Positions 7,377-17,419 of a DNA stretch of 49,246 bases are shown here, one piece after another. Position 1 is the first letter of the stretch; each line of letters begins with the position of its first letter. The notes beneath the pieces were generated by a model. The model ran no database searches and was not told the origin of the DNA. It saw nothing but the letters and a program-made list of their open reading frames with translations. Position numbers and translations under genes: made by a program. Origin of the DNA: Actinomycetes bacterium (GTDB taxonomy: Bacteria; Actinomycetota; Acidimicrobiia; Spongiisociales; UBA5794); assembly GCA_023336815.1 (NCBI GenBank), contig JAMBLJ010000032.1, positions 1 to 49,246 on the forward strand, read 5' to 3'.

Positions 7377-9359
7377 TCACGCCTGATGGGGAGAGAGACG
7401 TTCGATCAATCGGCGTCGCGATGCCTGGTCACCGAACACGGTGAGCGCGTCCCCTGATTGGAGTTCCAGATCGCCAGACGCAACGAGCAGGTCGTTGCCA
7501 CGGTGTACCGAGACGACGATGCACCCCTCTGGCCATGAGACCTCACGGATCTTTCGCCGATCGGCCGCTGATCCTGGTGGGATCTCGAATTCGAGGTATC
7601 CGGTCGCTTGTGAGGTACGGGTCGCGATCCGCTGAGGGAGATGATTCGCCCTTGCCGCCGTACCCAGAGCGAGATGGTACGCAGCGATCGCATCCTCGCG
7701 CCTGAACATTGCCTCGATCTGCCCGGGATGTCGACGATCGACAACCGGGAGTCTTCCGACACCGAGGACCGCCATCCGTTCGAGGGCCTGTGACACCGGG
7801 AGATCGATCGAGACGGTCGCTGGATCCGGGGTCATCGCGTCCTTGGCCGTGAGTTGGTCTGCGGCACCCCCGAGTCTGGTGATATCTGAATCAGAGACGA
7901 TGCCAACGAGACGACCCTCCGCATCAACGACCGCCACCCCATTGAGGCGGTTACGCCGCAGCAACCCGTGTACCTCGGCGAGGGTGTCCGACGGTGACGC
8001 CGTTGGAGGGCGTTCAAGACCCAGATCACCGATCGTCACCGTGGCCAGGATATCGACCTGATCACTGGGGACGGTGTGGATACCCATACGAACCAGTGGG
8101 GAGGTGTAGGCGCTCTCGGGATGCAACCGACTGGTCAGGACGGTCGCGATGGCGACCGCAAGCATGAGCGGAAGCACAAGCCCGTAATCGCCAGTGATCT
8201 CAAAAACGATGAGGATCGATGTGAACGAAGCTCGCGACACACCTGCGAATACCGCAGCCATCCCTACAAGGGCGAACGCTCCCGGGTCGAGGCGTGATGC
8301 GGTCCAGATCGGATCGGCGACGATGGCGAAAGCGGATCCTGCCATCGCGCCGATGAACAGGCTCGGCATGAAGATCCCACCGGAACCTTTTCCCCCGAGC
8401 GTCGACGATGTCGCAACAAGTTTGGCGATCGCCAGGATCGCGAATATCCACCATGCCCTGGTGACCTCTTGGCTCAGTACCGACCCGATGAACCGCTGAC
8501 CTGTACCCAGTACCTCAGGATACGCGTACCCGATCGCAGCGACTCCGAGACCCATAATCAGTGGCCTCATCCAGGGGATCAGTCGGTCCGGCACGATCGT
8601 GAACCAGTCAAGAGCTTCGATGAAGAGGATCGCCAGCCCGACCGCGATGAGGCCGAGGACAGCGTAGGGGAGAAGCTGGGTCGGGTCGTCGAGCGAATAG
8701 GGTGAGACATCAAACGTGAGTTCGTCGCCGATGAGTGTGTGGGAGACAACCGCTCCGGCAACGGATGCGACGGCAATGGTGTGCAGATGGCGTATCGATA
8801 CGTCGCGGAGGATCACCTCCATGGCGAAGAACATACCTGCGATGGGCGCGTTGAAAGTGGCGGCGATACCAGCACCAGCTCCGGCAGCCACAAGGGCACG
8901 AACCTCGGTCTCCTCCAACTTCGTGACCCTGCCAACGAATGACCCGATACCTGCGCCGATCTGAGCGATGGAACCCTCTCGCCCTGCTGACCCACCGACA
9001 CCGATCGTGAGCGCTGTCGCGATCGTCTTGAGAAACGGCACCCGCATCGGGATCCTTCCCCGATGCAGGGTGAGGGAGGCAAGTATCTGGGGAACACCGT
9101 GGCCAGCGGCCTCTGGTGCCCACTTCGCTGTGATCGCCCACGCGAGCCAGATCCCTGCAGGGACAACGATGAACAGCCATGTCCTGCCAAGAGCGGGGCC
9201 CGCTGCTGTGAGGTTGAGCACTGTGGTGGAAACAACACGTAGCGCATACACCAATGCTGCGGCACCGACTCCTGCGCCTACGCCGATCAGCAAGGCCAGG
9301 GCCATAAGGGAGGCCTTGCTGGAGGGGTGTAGCCAACCCTTGCGTTCTGGAGCGTTCAC
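7377..9359 (-). CDS. ClC-type chloride channel/transporter with CBS pair and RCK_C domain
   Basis: The 660-residue membrane protein has the ClC pore region (about 15-435), then two CBS repeats (about 455-575) and a C-terminal TrkA-C/RCK_C-like domain (about 585-655, ending LQSGDALTVFGDQ). Pore motifs are GHGVP (86-90), GSAGREGS with gating Glu128, and FNAPIAG-FFAMEV (169-182). The residue aligned with the internal proton glutamate of exchangers (Glu203 of E. coli ClC) appears to be Val182, which favours channel-like or altered coupling; the alignment is by eye. CBS domains normally bind adenine nucleotides and RCK_C domains ions or small ligands, so gating by cellular state is likely. The gene stands alone on the minus strand. 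Confidence 0.92.
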   Translation of the reverse strand: MNAPERKGWLHPSSKASLMALALLIGVGAGVGAAALVYALRVVSTTVLNLTAAGPALGRTWLFIVVPAGIWLAWAITAKWAPEAAGHGVPQILASLTLHRGRIPMRVPFLKTIATALTIGVGGSAGREGSIAQIGAGIGSFVGRVTKLEETEVRALVAAGAGAGIAATFNAPIAGMFFAMEVILRDVSIRHLHTIAVASVAGAVVSHTLIGDELTFDVSPYSLDDPTQLLPYAVLGLIAVGLAILFIEALDWFTIVPDRLIPWMRPLIMGLGVAAIGYAYPEVLGTGQRFIGSVLSQEVTRAWWIFAILAIAKLVATSSTLGGKGSGGIFMPSLFIGAMAGSAFAIVADPIWTASRLDPGAFALVGMAAVFAGVSRASFTSILIVFEITGDYGLVLPLMLAVAIATVLTSRLHPESAYTSPLVRMGIHTVPSDQVDILATVTIGDLGLERPPTASPSDTLAEVHGLLRRNRLNGVAVVDAEGRLVGIVSDSDITRLGGAADQLTAKDAMTPDPATVSIDLPVSQALERMAVLGVGRLPVVDRRHPGQIEAMFRREDAIAAYHLALGTAARANHLPQRIATRTSQATGYLEFEIPPGSAADRRKIREVSWPEGCIVVSVHRGNDLLVASGDLELQSGDALTVFGDQASRRRLIERLSPHQA

Positions 9360-9420
9360 AGCAGCAGGCTACATCGCCCAGAGGTCCTGACAGCGCGTCG
9401 CGTCGTGTGGCGCCTCGGAG

Positions 9421-9837
9421 TCACGTCCCCTGATCGATCGCGAGGACCGAGTCGATCTCCGCCTCGAGGCGGGCGAGAAGTGCGTACGCCTCAGCGAAGC
9501 CGTCGAGCTTCTGACCTCGCGGTGGACATTCGAAGAACGCCTCCTCCGCGATATCGATCCATTCGCGAACCGGTTCATCGAGCGTGAGATCGGGCGTCGG
9601 ATCTACCGAAGCGCGACTCGACCGCAGGAACGTCAGAGTTTCGTTGCACAGCGACCGGGGAGGAGACTCACCGACGACCGATTCATCTGGGACACCGTTG
9701 ACGATGGCTTCCCAAGCTGGTTGCCATGTCTCGACACCGGGCCTAGCGGTTGCACAGGCAGACCCAAGCAGGAGGATCGCGGTAGCGAGGGCGACGAACC
9801 TTGAGCGTCGATGGACTGGAATGAAGCGCTTCGTCAT
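9421..9837 (-). CDS. Small lipoprotein of unknown function
   Basis: The 138-residue protein begins with a basic n-region (KRFIPVHRRSR), a hydrophobic core and the lipobox LGSAC, so it should be exported and lipid-anchored. The mature part is acidic and mostly helical, with two further cysteines (LCNETL and FFECPPRG) that could form a disulfide. I do not recognise the family. It has its own start region: a TAGGAT hexamer lies nine bases upstream of ATG 9837, and GATGAG precedes the start. It reads toward the ClC gene but 61 bases separate them. Confidence 0.75.
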   Translation of the reverse strand: MTKRFIPVHRRSRFVALATAILLLGSACATARPGVETWQPAWEAIVNGVPDESVVGESPPRSLCNETLTFLRSSRASVDPTPDLTLDEPVREWIDIAEEAFFECPPRGQKLDGFAEAYALLARLEAEIDSVLAIDQGT

Positions 9838-9846
9838 CTCATCGAA

Positions 9847-9852
9847 ATCCTA
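9847..9852 (-). promoter_or_regulatory. Candidate -10 box TAGGAT for the lipoprotein gene
   Basis: On the minus strand TAGGAT is followed by nine bases and then ATG 9837, giving a very short leader. It fits the TAnnnT pattern repeated in this window. Confidence 0.35.
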
Positions 9853-9933
9853 GCCAACTCCCTGAATTCCCCACGCTTGCGACTGCGTCGTGATCGCCGA
9901 GACGAGGCATCTCGCTCCCCTTCAGGATTGCAG

Positions 9934-9939
9934 TAGGGT
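9934..9939 (+). promoter_or_regulatory. Candidate -10 box TAGGGT for the antiporter gene
   Basis: TAGGGT lies 26 bases before the chosen GTG 9966, leaving room for a leader of about 20 bases that contains GGGAGG (9952-9957). Confidence 0.35.
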
Positions 9940-9965
9940 GTGCGGCGGCACGGGAGGTGCACACA

Positions 9966-11264
9966 GTGGCCGTCATCGTCGTTCTTGTGTTGTTCCTTGC
10001 CTACGCCCTGTTGTCACGACGACTCGATCGCAGCTCGCTCACCGGTCCGATGGTTTTCACGATCGCCGGCATTGCCATTGCGAGTTTCTTCATTTGGACC
10101 GGGACAACCGTCGGGTCGTTGGAGCAGGACATCGAGAGTCCGGCTGTGCAGTTCCTCCTCGAGATAACGCTCGTGATCATCCTGTTCTCTGATGCGGTGT
10201 TGATTGATTTCAGGGCAGTTCGCAAGGAGGCATTCCTCCCAGGAAGACTTCTCGGTATCGGTCTCCCCCTGACCATCGTTGCCGGAACTGTGGGTGTGAT
10301 GGTCATCGTTCCTGGTATCGGATTCTGGCCAGCTGCGGTGATCGCGATCATCCTTGCACCAACCGACGCCGCGCTCGGGCAAGCCGTTATATCGAATGAG
10401 GAGGTGCCAGGTCTGGTGCGTCAGGGGCTTGGTGTGGAGAGCGGTCTCAACGATGGGATCGCTGTTCCCTTTCTCGCCATAGCGGTTGCGGGTGCCGCCC
10501 AAGAGATGCAGACGGGTGCCGAGATAGCGGTCGTGTTCCTGGAGGAGATCGGACTTGCCGTTGCCATCGGGCTCGGCGTCGGCTGGCTGGGCGGCAAGAT
10601 AGTCTCCCTGGCCTACGAGAAACAGTGGATGACACGTGGCTGGCGTCAGGTGTCCGTGGTCCTTCTCGCTCTGCTGTGTTTCGCTCTTGCTGACCCGATC
10701 GGCGGATCAGGCTTTATCGCGGCCTTCGTAGGTGGGTTGACGTTCGGTGCACAGATCCGAAGGTCGTATCCCGACATCTGCAACTTCTCAGAGAGTGTTG
10801 CACACGTTTTCACGATGCTGGCGTTCCTGGTATTCGGAGCGTTCATCCTGACGCCGGCGCTGGGTCTGGTGAACTGGCAGATCGTCCTCTACGCCATTCT
10901 GAGCCTGACAGTCATCCGGATGGTTCCTGTCGCGCTCGCCCTCATCGGCACAGGTCTTGGACTCCGAACCCAGTTGTACATCGGTTGGTTCGGACCACGA
11001 GGTCTCGCGTCGCTTGTCTTCATGGGTACCGTGGTCGTCGGTGCAGACGCCGGTGGAGCCGCGGCGATTATCGCTGTTGGAGCCACAACAGTTGGTCTGT
11101 CGGTTCTCCTGCATGGACTGACTGCCTGGCCATTGTCCGCACGCTACGCCAGCTGGTATGCGACGTCGATGGAGGGCGACGGAACCGAGGAGATGGTAGA
11201 GAGTCAAGAAGTCGAGCACATGCCGGTGTCCAAGTTTCAGGGACGTCTACGGCAACCGACGTGA
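9966..11264 (+). CDS. Cation/proton antiporter, CPA1 (Na+/H+ exchanger) family
   Basis: The 432-residue protein has about twelve hydrophobic segments and the Na_H_Exchanger fold. Recognisable motifs are FSDAVLIDF in the fourth segment, APTDAALGQAV (the ion-binding TD region of the CPA family) and VESGLNDGIAVP, whose Asp is the conserved ND residue of electroneutral CPA1 exchangers. The late segment has GPRGLASLVF. It would exchange Na+ or K+ for H+ across the inner membrane for pH and ion homeostasis. GTG 9966 was preferred over GTG 9957 because GGGAGG (9952-9957) is correctly spaced only for the former. It is convergent with the GMC oxidoreductase, with eight bases between the stops. The ClC gene nearby also concerns ion balance. 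Confidence 0.9.
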   Translation: MAVIVVLVLFLAYALLSRRLDRSSLTGPMVFTIAGIAIASFFIWTGTTVGSLEQDIESPAVQFLLEITLVIILFSDAVLIDFRAVRKEAFLPGRLLGIGLPLTIVAGTVGVMVIVPGIGFWPAAVIAIILAPTDAALGQAVISNEEVPGLVRQGLGVESGLNDGIAVPFLAIAVAGAAQEMQTGAEIAVVFLEEIGLAVAIGLGVGWLGGKIVSLAYEKQWMTRGWRQVSVVLLALLCFALADPIGGSGFIAAFVGGLTFGAQIRRSYPDICNFSESVAHVFTMLAFLVFGAFILTPALGLVNWQIVLYAILSLTVIRMVPVALALIGTGLGLRTQLYIGWFGPRGLASLVFMGTVVVGADAGGAAAIIAVGATTVGLSVLLHGLTAWPLSARYASWYATSMEGDGTEEMVESQEVEHMPVSKFQGRLRQPT

Positions 11265-11272
11265 CACCAGCG

Positions 11273-12868
11273 TCATAGGTCGATCTGTGCTGGGCGTCCG
11301 TCCCCCTGGCCCTTATCAGGCCACATCGATATCGCCCTCTCTGCCATTGCGGTGATCGTCAAGGACGGGTTCACGCCAAGATTTGCTCCGATGGCAGCTC
11401 CATCGATCACATGGAGACCCCGGTATCCGAACACACGATGGTACGCATCCACCACACCGTGGTCGGCATCGACCCCGATGGGTGCACCACCAAGGATGTG
11501 TGCGGTTGTCGGTGAATCGAAAAGGACCTCGTTGACGGTGCTGCCTGGCGAACCGCCCATCTCATCCGCGGCAAGCCTCGCCGCCAGATTCGCTTCGGGG
11601 ATATACGTCGGATTCGGCTCGCCATGTCCTTGCACCGTGGTGAGTCTTCGTTTGAACCAGCGCCGCTTCATCAGCATGCGAAGGCTGTTGTCACGACTTT
11701 GCATGACGAGAAGGATGATGCCGCGTTCGGACCAGTGCCATACCGACAGCGATCTCAAGAACACGATCGGGTGATGGAAGATCTCCTTGATCAAGCGAAT
11801 CTGACGGGTTGCGCCCGCACCACCGTCAACGAGGATCGTCGCAAGAAGACCAAGCGCATTGGAACCTGGACCATATCTCACTGGCTCGATGTGGGTCTCT
11901 GTATTGGGATGAATCGAGGATGTGATCGCGATGCCCTGTGAATAGTCAACGTCTCTCGACCGAGATACCGCACCGACGAGTGCTTCGCTGTTCGTTCGTG
12001 TCTGATAGCCAATGCGTTGAGACAGGCGCGGTAGTCGCCCCCTGTCAGCAAGCGTGAGAAGAAGCCTTGTCGTTCCGAGAGCGCCTGCGCTGAAGACGAC
12101 ATCCCTTGCCCGCAAGGTCTTTCGATGTTTTGCGAACCATGCTCCTGACCGTTCGGTCGTAACGATCCAGCCATCGCCGTCCTGCTTGAGATCGACCACG
12201 GTGTGTTCCGGGTACACGCTTGCGCCGCCGCGTTCAGCGAAGTAGAGATAGTTCTTGTCGAGTGTGTTCTTGGCATTGAACCTGCATCCGACCATACAAT
12301 TGCCACAGGCGATGCATCCACCCCGAGGCGGACCCTCGCCTCCGAAATATGGGTCGTCGACCTCAACTCCTGGTGAACCGAAGAACACACCAACCGGTGT
12401 TGATTGAAACGTGTGTTCCACACCAAGGGACGTGGCCACACGCCGCATGATGGCATCAGCGGGAGTATCGAGCGGGTTCGTAACGACACCAAGCATCCGC
12501 TTGGCTGTGACGAAATGTGGTGCGAGCTCGCTTCGCCAATCAGTAATCGAGTCCCATTGGGGATCTGAGTAGAAGGCATCGAGTGGCTCGTACAGCGTGT
12601 TGGCGTAGACGAGCGAACCGCCCCCAACTCCGGCTCCGGACAGGATGAGGATGTTCTTCAACAGGGTAATTCGTTGGATCCCCTTCATGCCGAGTCTCGG
12701 AAACCAAAGAGACCGGCGGAGATCCCAGTTCGTTCTCGGGAAGTCTGCTGTCTTCCAACGACGTCCGGCTTCGAGAACACCGACCGAGTAACCCTTCTCG
12801 GTCAACCGGTGCGCCGATACGCTCCCTCCAAAACCTGAGCCGATGATCAGAACGTCGAATGCATCCAT
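11273..12868 (-). CDS. GMC-family FAD oxidoreductase (cholesterol-oxidase-like) with cysteine cluster
   Basis: The 531-residue flavoprotein has an N-terminal FAD-binding motif (VLIIGSGFGGSVSA), the E-AGRRW strand, the GAGVGGGSLVYANTL flavin loop, and a C-terminal GMC block (VNPSLTITAMAERA with a preceding DGAAIGANLG). A ferredoxin-like cluster CIACGNCMVGC (Cys185, 188, 191, 195) is followed by RFNAKNTLDKNYL, a hallmark of the mycobacterial ChoD-like branch of sterol or long-chain alcohol oxidoreductases. The substrate is unproven; a sterol or hydroxyl-lipid alcohol is plausible given the catabolic genes in the window. ATG 12868 was chosen; a GTG at 12892 immediately after the upstream SDR stop is an alternative. 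It forms a probable two-gene unit with that SDR. Confidence 0.88.
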   Translation of the reverse strand: MDAFDVLIIGSGFGGSVSAHRLTEKGYSVGVLEAGRRWKTADFPRTNWDLRRSLWFPRLGMKGIQRITLLKNILILSGAGVGGGSLVYANTLYEPLDAFYSDPQWDSITDWRSELAPHFVTAKRMLGVVTNPLDTPADAIMRRVATSLGVEHTFQSTPVGVFFGSPGVEVDDPYFGGEGPPRGGCIACGNCMVGCRFNAKNTLDKNYLYFAERGGASVYPEHTVVDLKQDGDGWIVTTERSGAWFAKHRKTLRARDVVFSAGALGTTRLLLTLADRGRLPRLSQRIGYQTRTNSEALVGAVSRSRDVDYSQGIAITSSIHPNTETHIEPVRYGPGSNALGLLATILVDGGAGATRQIRLIKEIFHHPIVFLRSLSVWHWSERGIILLVMQSRDNSLRMLMKRRWFKRRLTTVQGHGEPNPTYIPEANLAARLAADEMGGSPGSTVNEVLFDSPTTAHILGGAPIGVDADHGVVDAYHRVFGYRGLHVIDGAAIGANLGVNPSLTITAMAERAISMWPDKGQGDGRPAQIDL

Positions 12869-12892
12869 GGTTCTCTTGTGGCTCCATATCAC

Positions 12893-13606
12893 TCAGATGA
12901 GAGCTGAGCCCCAAACCGGGAGGTGCGCGCCGTTGATCACTTTCGACCGCTCCGATGCAAGAAAGTCGATGACTTCCGCAATATCCTTCGGTTGAGGCCA
13001 GTTGACGTAGTCTGCGTATGGCAATGCGGAACGTGTCGCATCGGTGTTGATGACCGATGGCAGCAACGCGTTACAGGTTGTGTTCGTGTCGACGAGTTCG
13101 ACTGCAATGGACCTGGCGAGGGTCAGAACACCAGCCTTGGCGACGTTGTATGCGGCCTGTCCGGCAGGGGAATCGATAGCGTGCCTCGATCCCATCAGGA
13201 TGATGCGGGCCCAATCTTCAGAGAGGTGGGGGATCGCTGCGCGCGTTGTGTTCCAGGCCGTCCGGAGGTTGAGATCGAACATTCTTTCGAGGCGCACATC
13301 AGACGTCTCCGCGACGTCTCGTCCACCGGCCCACCCTCCGACGAGCGAAGCCATCACATTGATCTTGCCGTATCTACCGACGACTTCGTCAAAGAATCCC
13401 CCGACTGCCTCGGCATCCGAAACATCGACGCGCCTCAGGATAAGTCGATCCTCATCCAGGTCGAGTGTCTTCTCGAGCCTATTGACTTCCTCAGGGATCA
13501 GGTACGTCGCGGCGACGTTGAAACCACGATCGATCAGCATCGGGATCAGACAGCAACCGACCGATCCCGTGCCTCCGGGCACAACTGCAACATTGGATTC
13601 ACTCAT
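12893..13606 (-). CDS. Short-chain dehydrogenase/reductase (SDR)
   Basis: The 237-residue protein is a Rossmann-fold oxidoreductase with the cofactor motif PGGTGSVG near the N-terminus, VDVSDAEAV (adenine-binding Asp), and the catalytic pair Ser in ILMGSRHA and YNVAK. The usual NNAG is replaced by SLVGG, which some atypical SDRs show. The C-terminus ends in the typical NGAHLPVWGS. Substrate unknown. The start at 13606 (MSESNVAVV) places the glycine motif where the family has it; the frame is open to 13642 without a better start. The stop is followed directly by the GMC oxidoreductase on the same strand, suggesting joint oxidation of an alcohol substrate. Confidence 0.85.
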   Translation of the reverse strand: MSESNVAVVPGGTGSVGCCLIPMLIDRGFNVAATYLIPEEVNRLEKTLDLDEDRLILRRVDVSDAEAVGGFFDEVVGRYGKINVMASLVGGWAGGRDVAETSDVRLERMFDLNLRTAWNTTRAAIPHLSEDWARIILMGSRHAIDSPAGQAAYNVAKAGVLTLARSIAVELVDTNTTCNALLPSVINTDATRSALPYADYVNWPQPKDIAEVIDFLASERSKVINGAHLPVWGSALI

Positions 13607-13711
13607 GCCAGCCAGACTAGCGGTACCCGTAGAGCAGCACACGTTGCCGGTCCCGAGTCGAGTCTGATCGTCGCCATGTGGCCTCGAGTTCCGGACGGCG
13701 GTGGCAGGTGG

Positions 13712-13717
13712 TACGCT
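13712..13717 (+). promoter_or_regulatory. Candidate -10 box TACGCT for the ABC ATPase gene
   Basis: TACGCT lies 33 bases before GTG 13751 and matches the window's TAnnnT pattern, implying a leader of about 25-28 bases that carries GGAGG at 13741-13745. Confidence 0.3.
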
Positions 13718-13750
13718 CCTGTGACCAGAAATCGGGACACGGAGGCACCT

Positions 13751-14970
<1,220 letters not shown>

Positions 14971-14974
<4 letters not shown>

Positions 14975-16080
14975 CTCTCGACGGCAATGATCCCGACGCT
15001 TGTGAGTTCTCTCATAAGGTCCTGTGTTTCGACGGCCTCATGCATCGCGCGTACCCCCGGCTTGTGAACACGCCCCGACGCGATCAAGTCTGCAAGGGCG
15101 GTCGCAGGGAACGCTGTCGTGCGAGCGAGCGCAGAGAACGCGCCATGTGCTCTATCTTCGATCTGTAGCGAGGTTGTTTCGCCATGATGTTCCCTCCATA
15201 CCCTGACGAGGACGATGTCGGGCTGGTCCCGCGGAAGCGATCGCTGCAGCGAATCGATGAGCACGGCTCGAGGCTCGATCTGGCGGTTGCCCACGAGGTG
15301 AGATGACTCGTCGAACAGACCCAGCTCGAGCATTGCTCTGAAGATCCTCCCATGTCCCGGAAACCGCAGTGTCTTGTACTCGAGGTTGCGTACGTTTCCC
15401 TCATGGCTCCTACACAGGGTGGATGTACCGCCTGCTGTGGAGAACGCTTCCAGAGGACCCCAGTTCGCCCACGCCACGTCCTCCAGTCTGGACAGCGGCT
15501 CAACCGTTGCGTAGAGACCGTCTTCGATAACCTCGCATGGCTCTGCGTACTCGTTGATGAGACCCGCCGAGTTGAAGGCCAGCTGGTACCCCAACGCACC
15601 CAGAGGCTCCTGGGGCAGCGCACCGACTCTCATCTGGATGCTGTCTATAACACCTTCAGATGCCGAACGAATGAGACCCTCGGCGAGCACGTTTGCGAGG
15701 CCTGGGGCGAGCCCGCAGTCTGGGACGATCATCACAGATGATTCGATAGCTTCTCCGTGGAGGTGTTTCTGAGCGGCGACCACCGATGGATTCCCACCGA
15801 AGTCGAGGTAATGGGTGCCTGTAGCAAGAGCAGCCGAAGCCACGCCGAAACCGAATCGGTACGGAACCGCGCTCACCACGAGGTCGAACGCCTCGAACAT
15901 CCTCATGAGCTCAGACGCGTCGGCAACATCGAGATGAGCCGGTTGCGAACCGTAGGATGTCGCGATTCGTTCGGCTCGTTCGAAATCGTCGTCAGCTACA
16001 ACGACGTCGTATCCACGTCGTCGCAGATCCCACGTGGCCGCGGATCCTACGATCCCTGCTCCGAGTACGAGTATCGCCAT
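14971..16080 (-). CDS. Saccharopine dehydrogenase-like NAD(P) oxidoreductase
   Basis: The 369-residue protein starts with a Rossmann motif (ILVLGAGIVGSAA), then DLRRRGYDVVVADDDFERA, HLDVADA, VVSAVPYRF, and the saccharopine dehydrogenase hallmark DFGGN followed by VPDCGLAPGLANVLAE. These features match the Lys9/LYS9-like family (saccharopine reductase or lysine 6-dehydrogenase, also carboxynorspermidine-type enzymes). The exact substrate is not decidable; an amino-acid-derived imine is most likely, fitting the amino-acid importer upstream on the same strand. ATG 16080 has GGGAG about seven bases upstream. The PIG-L gene ends 13 bases before it, so both are probably co-transcribed. Confidence 0.87.
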
Positions 16081-16093
16081 GTGGTCTCCCTTG

Positions 16094-16843
16094 TCACGGC
16101 TCGAGTGTTTTGAAGATTTCAGAAGGCCCAACACCGAGCTGTGCGCCGCTGGACCGATGCCACTCGGTGAGCCGCATCTCAAAAAGCTCTCTTTCGTCAC
16201 TCCCGCGGGCCGGGTCTCCCATGGTTGTTACACCCTGGGATGAATGGCACAACAAGGCAGCGAGCTTCGTGGCCGCATCCGCTTCTGATACCGGCTCAGC
16301 ATGATCCGGTTCATCTGGTGACCACAGCAGGATGGCATCGGGTCTGTGCGCGGGCAGGCCTGCGTCGACGAGAGCACGAGGCTCTCTCGCTGTTACCACC
16401 CCGTCAACCGCTGCCAGTCCTGTCGCTCGGTGATCAGGGTGGAGCTGGTACCGCTCCCAGGGATCATGGGTCAGCACGATGTCGGGCCGTACGGTCCGGA
16501 TAGCAAGTGCGATCTCGATTCTCAACGCCATCGAGTACTCAAGCTCACCATCGATATGATCAAGATGTGTGCAGTGTCTGACGCCAAGGAGGTCTGCGGC
16601 AGCTCGTTGCTCGCGTATACGTTGGTCGATCAGCGTCCTGGCATCGAGATCCTTGTCCCACGAACCTTTCGACCCATCCGTGACCACAAGGATCGTGATA
16701 TCGGCTCCGTTCCGTGACCACCGTGCAAGCGTCGCACCAGCTCCGAATTCAGCATCGTCGGGGTGTGCACCGATGGTGAGCACCGTACGGGGATGCTGAG
16801 GCACGCTACTGAGTTTCTGGAGACCGTCGTGGAGGTTCGTCAT
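16094..16843 (-). CDS. PIG-L family N-deacetylase
   Basis: The 249-residue protein has the LmbE/PIG-L zinc site: GAHPDD near residue 26-31 and the second half YQLHPDHRATG. It also has DGSKGSWD and the ILLWSPDEPDH segment. The family removes acetyl groups from GlcNAc-type amides (mycothiol or bacillithiol synthesis, sugar modification, some antibiotics). It is clearly distinct from the Mca-like paralogue at 26554, and could be an MshB-like or an unrelated deacetylase; the neighbours do not settle the substrate. A minus-strand TATAGT eleven bases before the ATG, inside the stop region of cofC, could be an extra promoter. Confidence 0.85.
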   Translation of the reverse strand: MTNLHDGLQKLSSVPQHPRTVLTIGAHPDDAEFGAGATLARWSRNGADITILVVTDGSKGSWDKDLDARTLIDQRIREQRAAADLLGVRHCTHLDHIDGELEYSMALRIEIALAIRTVRPDIVLTHDPWERYQLHPDHRATGLAAVDGVVTAREPRALVDAGLPAHRPDAILLWSPDEPDHAEPVSEADAATKLAALLCHSSQGVTTMGDPARGSDERELFEMRLTEWHRSSGAQLGVGPSEIFKTLEP

Positions 16844-16855
16844 GCTAGGTGCCCA

Positions 16856-17419
16856 CTATACGAGCCGGGGTAGGGCCTCGAGGTGGTCGGGAGTGTCGAT
16901 ATCGATCGAGAGCGCTGGCAGGACCATGACCCGCGCCGTGGGCACAGATGCGAGGTGCCGGTGGAACGAACCGGGGCCGTATGCGAACGGGAATCGCCCG
17001 TACCCGGAAAGTACACTCGTCCCGCCATCCTGGCTCGGAACGATCACGGCAGAGTGTTGCGACGCGTCGGCGATGGATCTGATCGCTGAAGCGGTGGCTA
17101 AGGGTAGGTCGGCATGGAGAACGATCCAGGGTCGGTCGCCCCCACAAGCAATACCCGTCGCAGCAGCAGCTGACAACCCGTCTCCGGAATCATCACACGT
17201 CGGAATCGAGCGTGACACAGCCCATCGCCAAACAACCTTTGAGGACGTGACGACCAGAGGGCGAAGACCAGCCTCGATCGTTGCATCGAGGACCCCTGCG
17301 GCGAGACGCTCGGAGAGCCGGCGTCGTTGGTCACCGGTAAGTACGGTCGCGAGCCTGGTCATACCTGCGAAGTCGCGAATCGGGACTACCGCAACGATGT
17401 CGTTGATGGGATCGTTCAT
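16856..17419 (-). CDS. cofC: 2-phospho-L-lactate guanylyltransferase-like protein (F420 biosynthesis)
   Basis: The 187-residue protein has a MobA-like nucleotidyltransferase fold: N-terminal VVPIRDFAGMTRL (the family usually reads VP-KxxxxAKxRL), VLHADLPLAT with the metal-binding Asp, DGGTSVL and FPFAYGPGSFHRHL, which is the CofC/FbiD signature. The enzyme activates 2-phospholactate or phosphoenolpyruvate with GTP to build the side chain of coenzyme F420. The nucleotide-binding lysine of the AKxRL motif is replaced (MTRL), so activity deserves checking. The ATG overlaps the epimerase stop by four bases (ATGA). An F420-type LLM oxidoreductase occurs at 42422, consistent with F420 use. Confidence 0.75.
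   Translation of the reverse strand: MNDPINDIVAVVPIRDFAGMTRLATVLTGDQRRRLSERLAAGVLDATIEAGLRPLVVTSSKVVWRWAVSRSIPTCDDSGDGLSAAAATGIACGGDRPWIVLHADLPLATASAIRSIADASQHSAVIVPSQDGGTSVLSGYGRFPFAYGPGSFHRHLASVPTARVMVLPALSIDIDTPDHLEALPRLV

Noticed and set aside
6871-7386. Single 171-codon frame on the plus strand
   Set aside because: Only its middle part looks like protein; it overlaps the DUF1684 start and the continuation of the hydrophobic protein is in another frame, so I treat the locus as decayed.
12923-13750. Long N-terminal extension of the MalK-type ATPase frame
   Set aside because: It runs antisense through the SDR gene; the ATPase family starts at GTG 13751 with a good ribosome-binding site.
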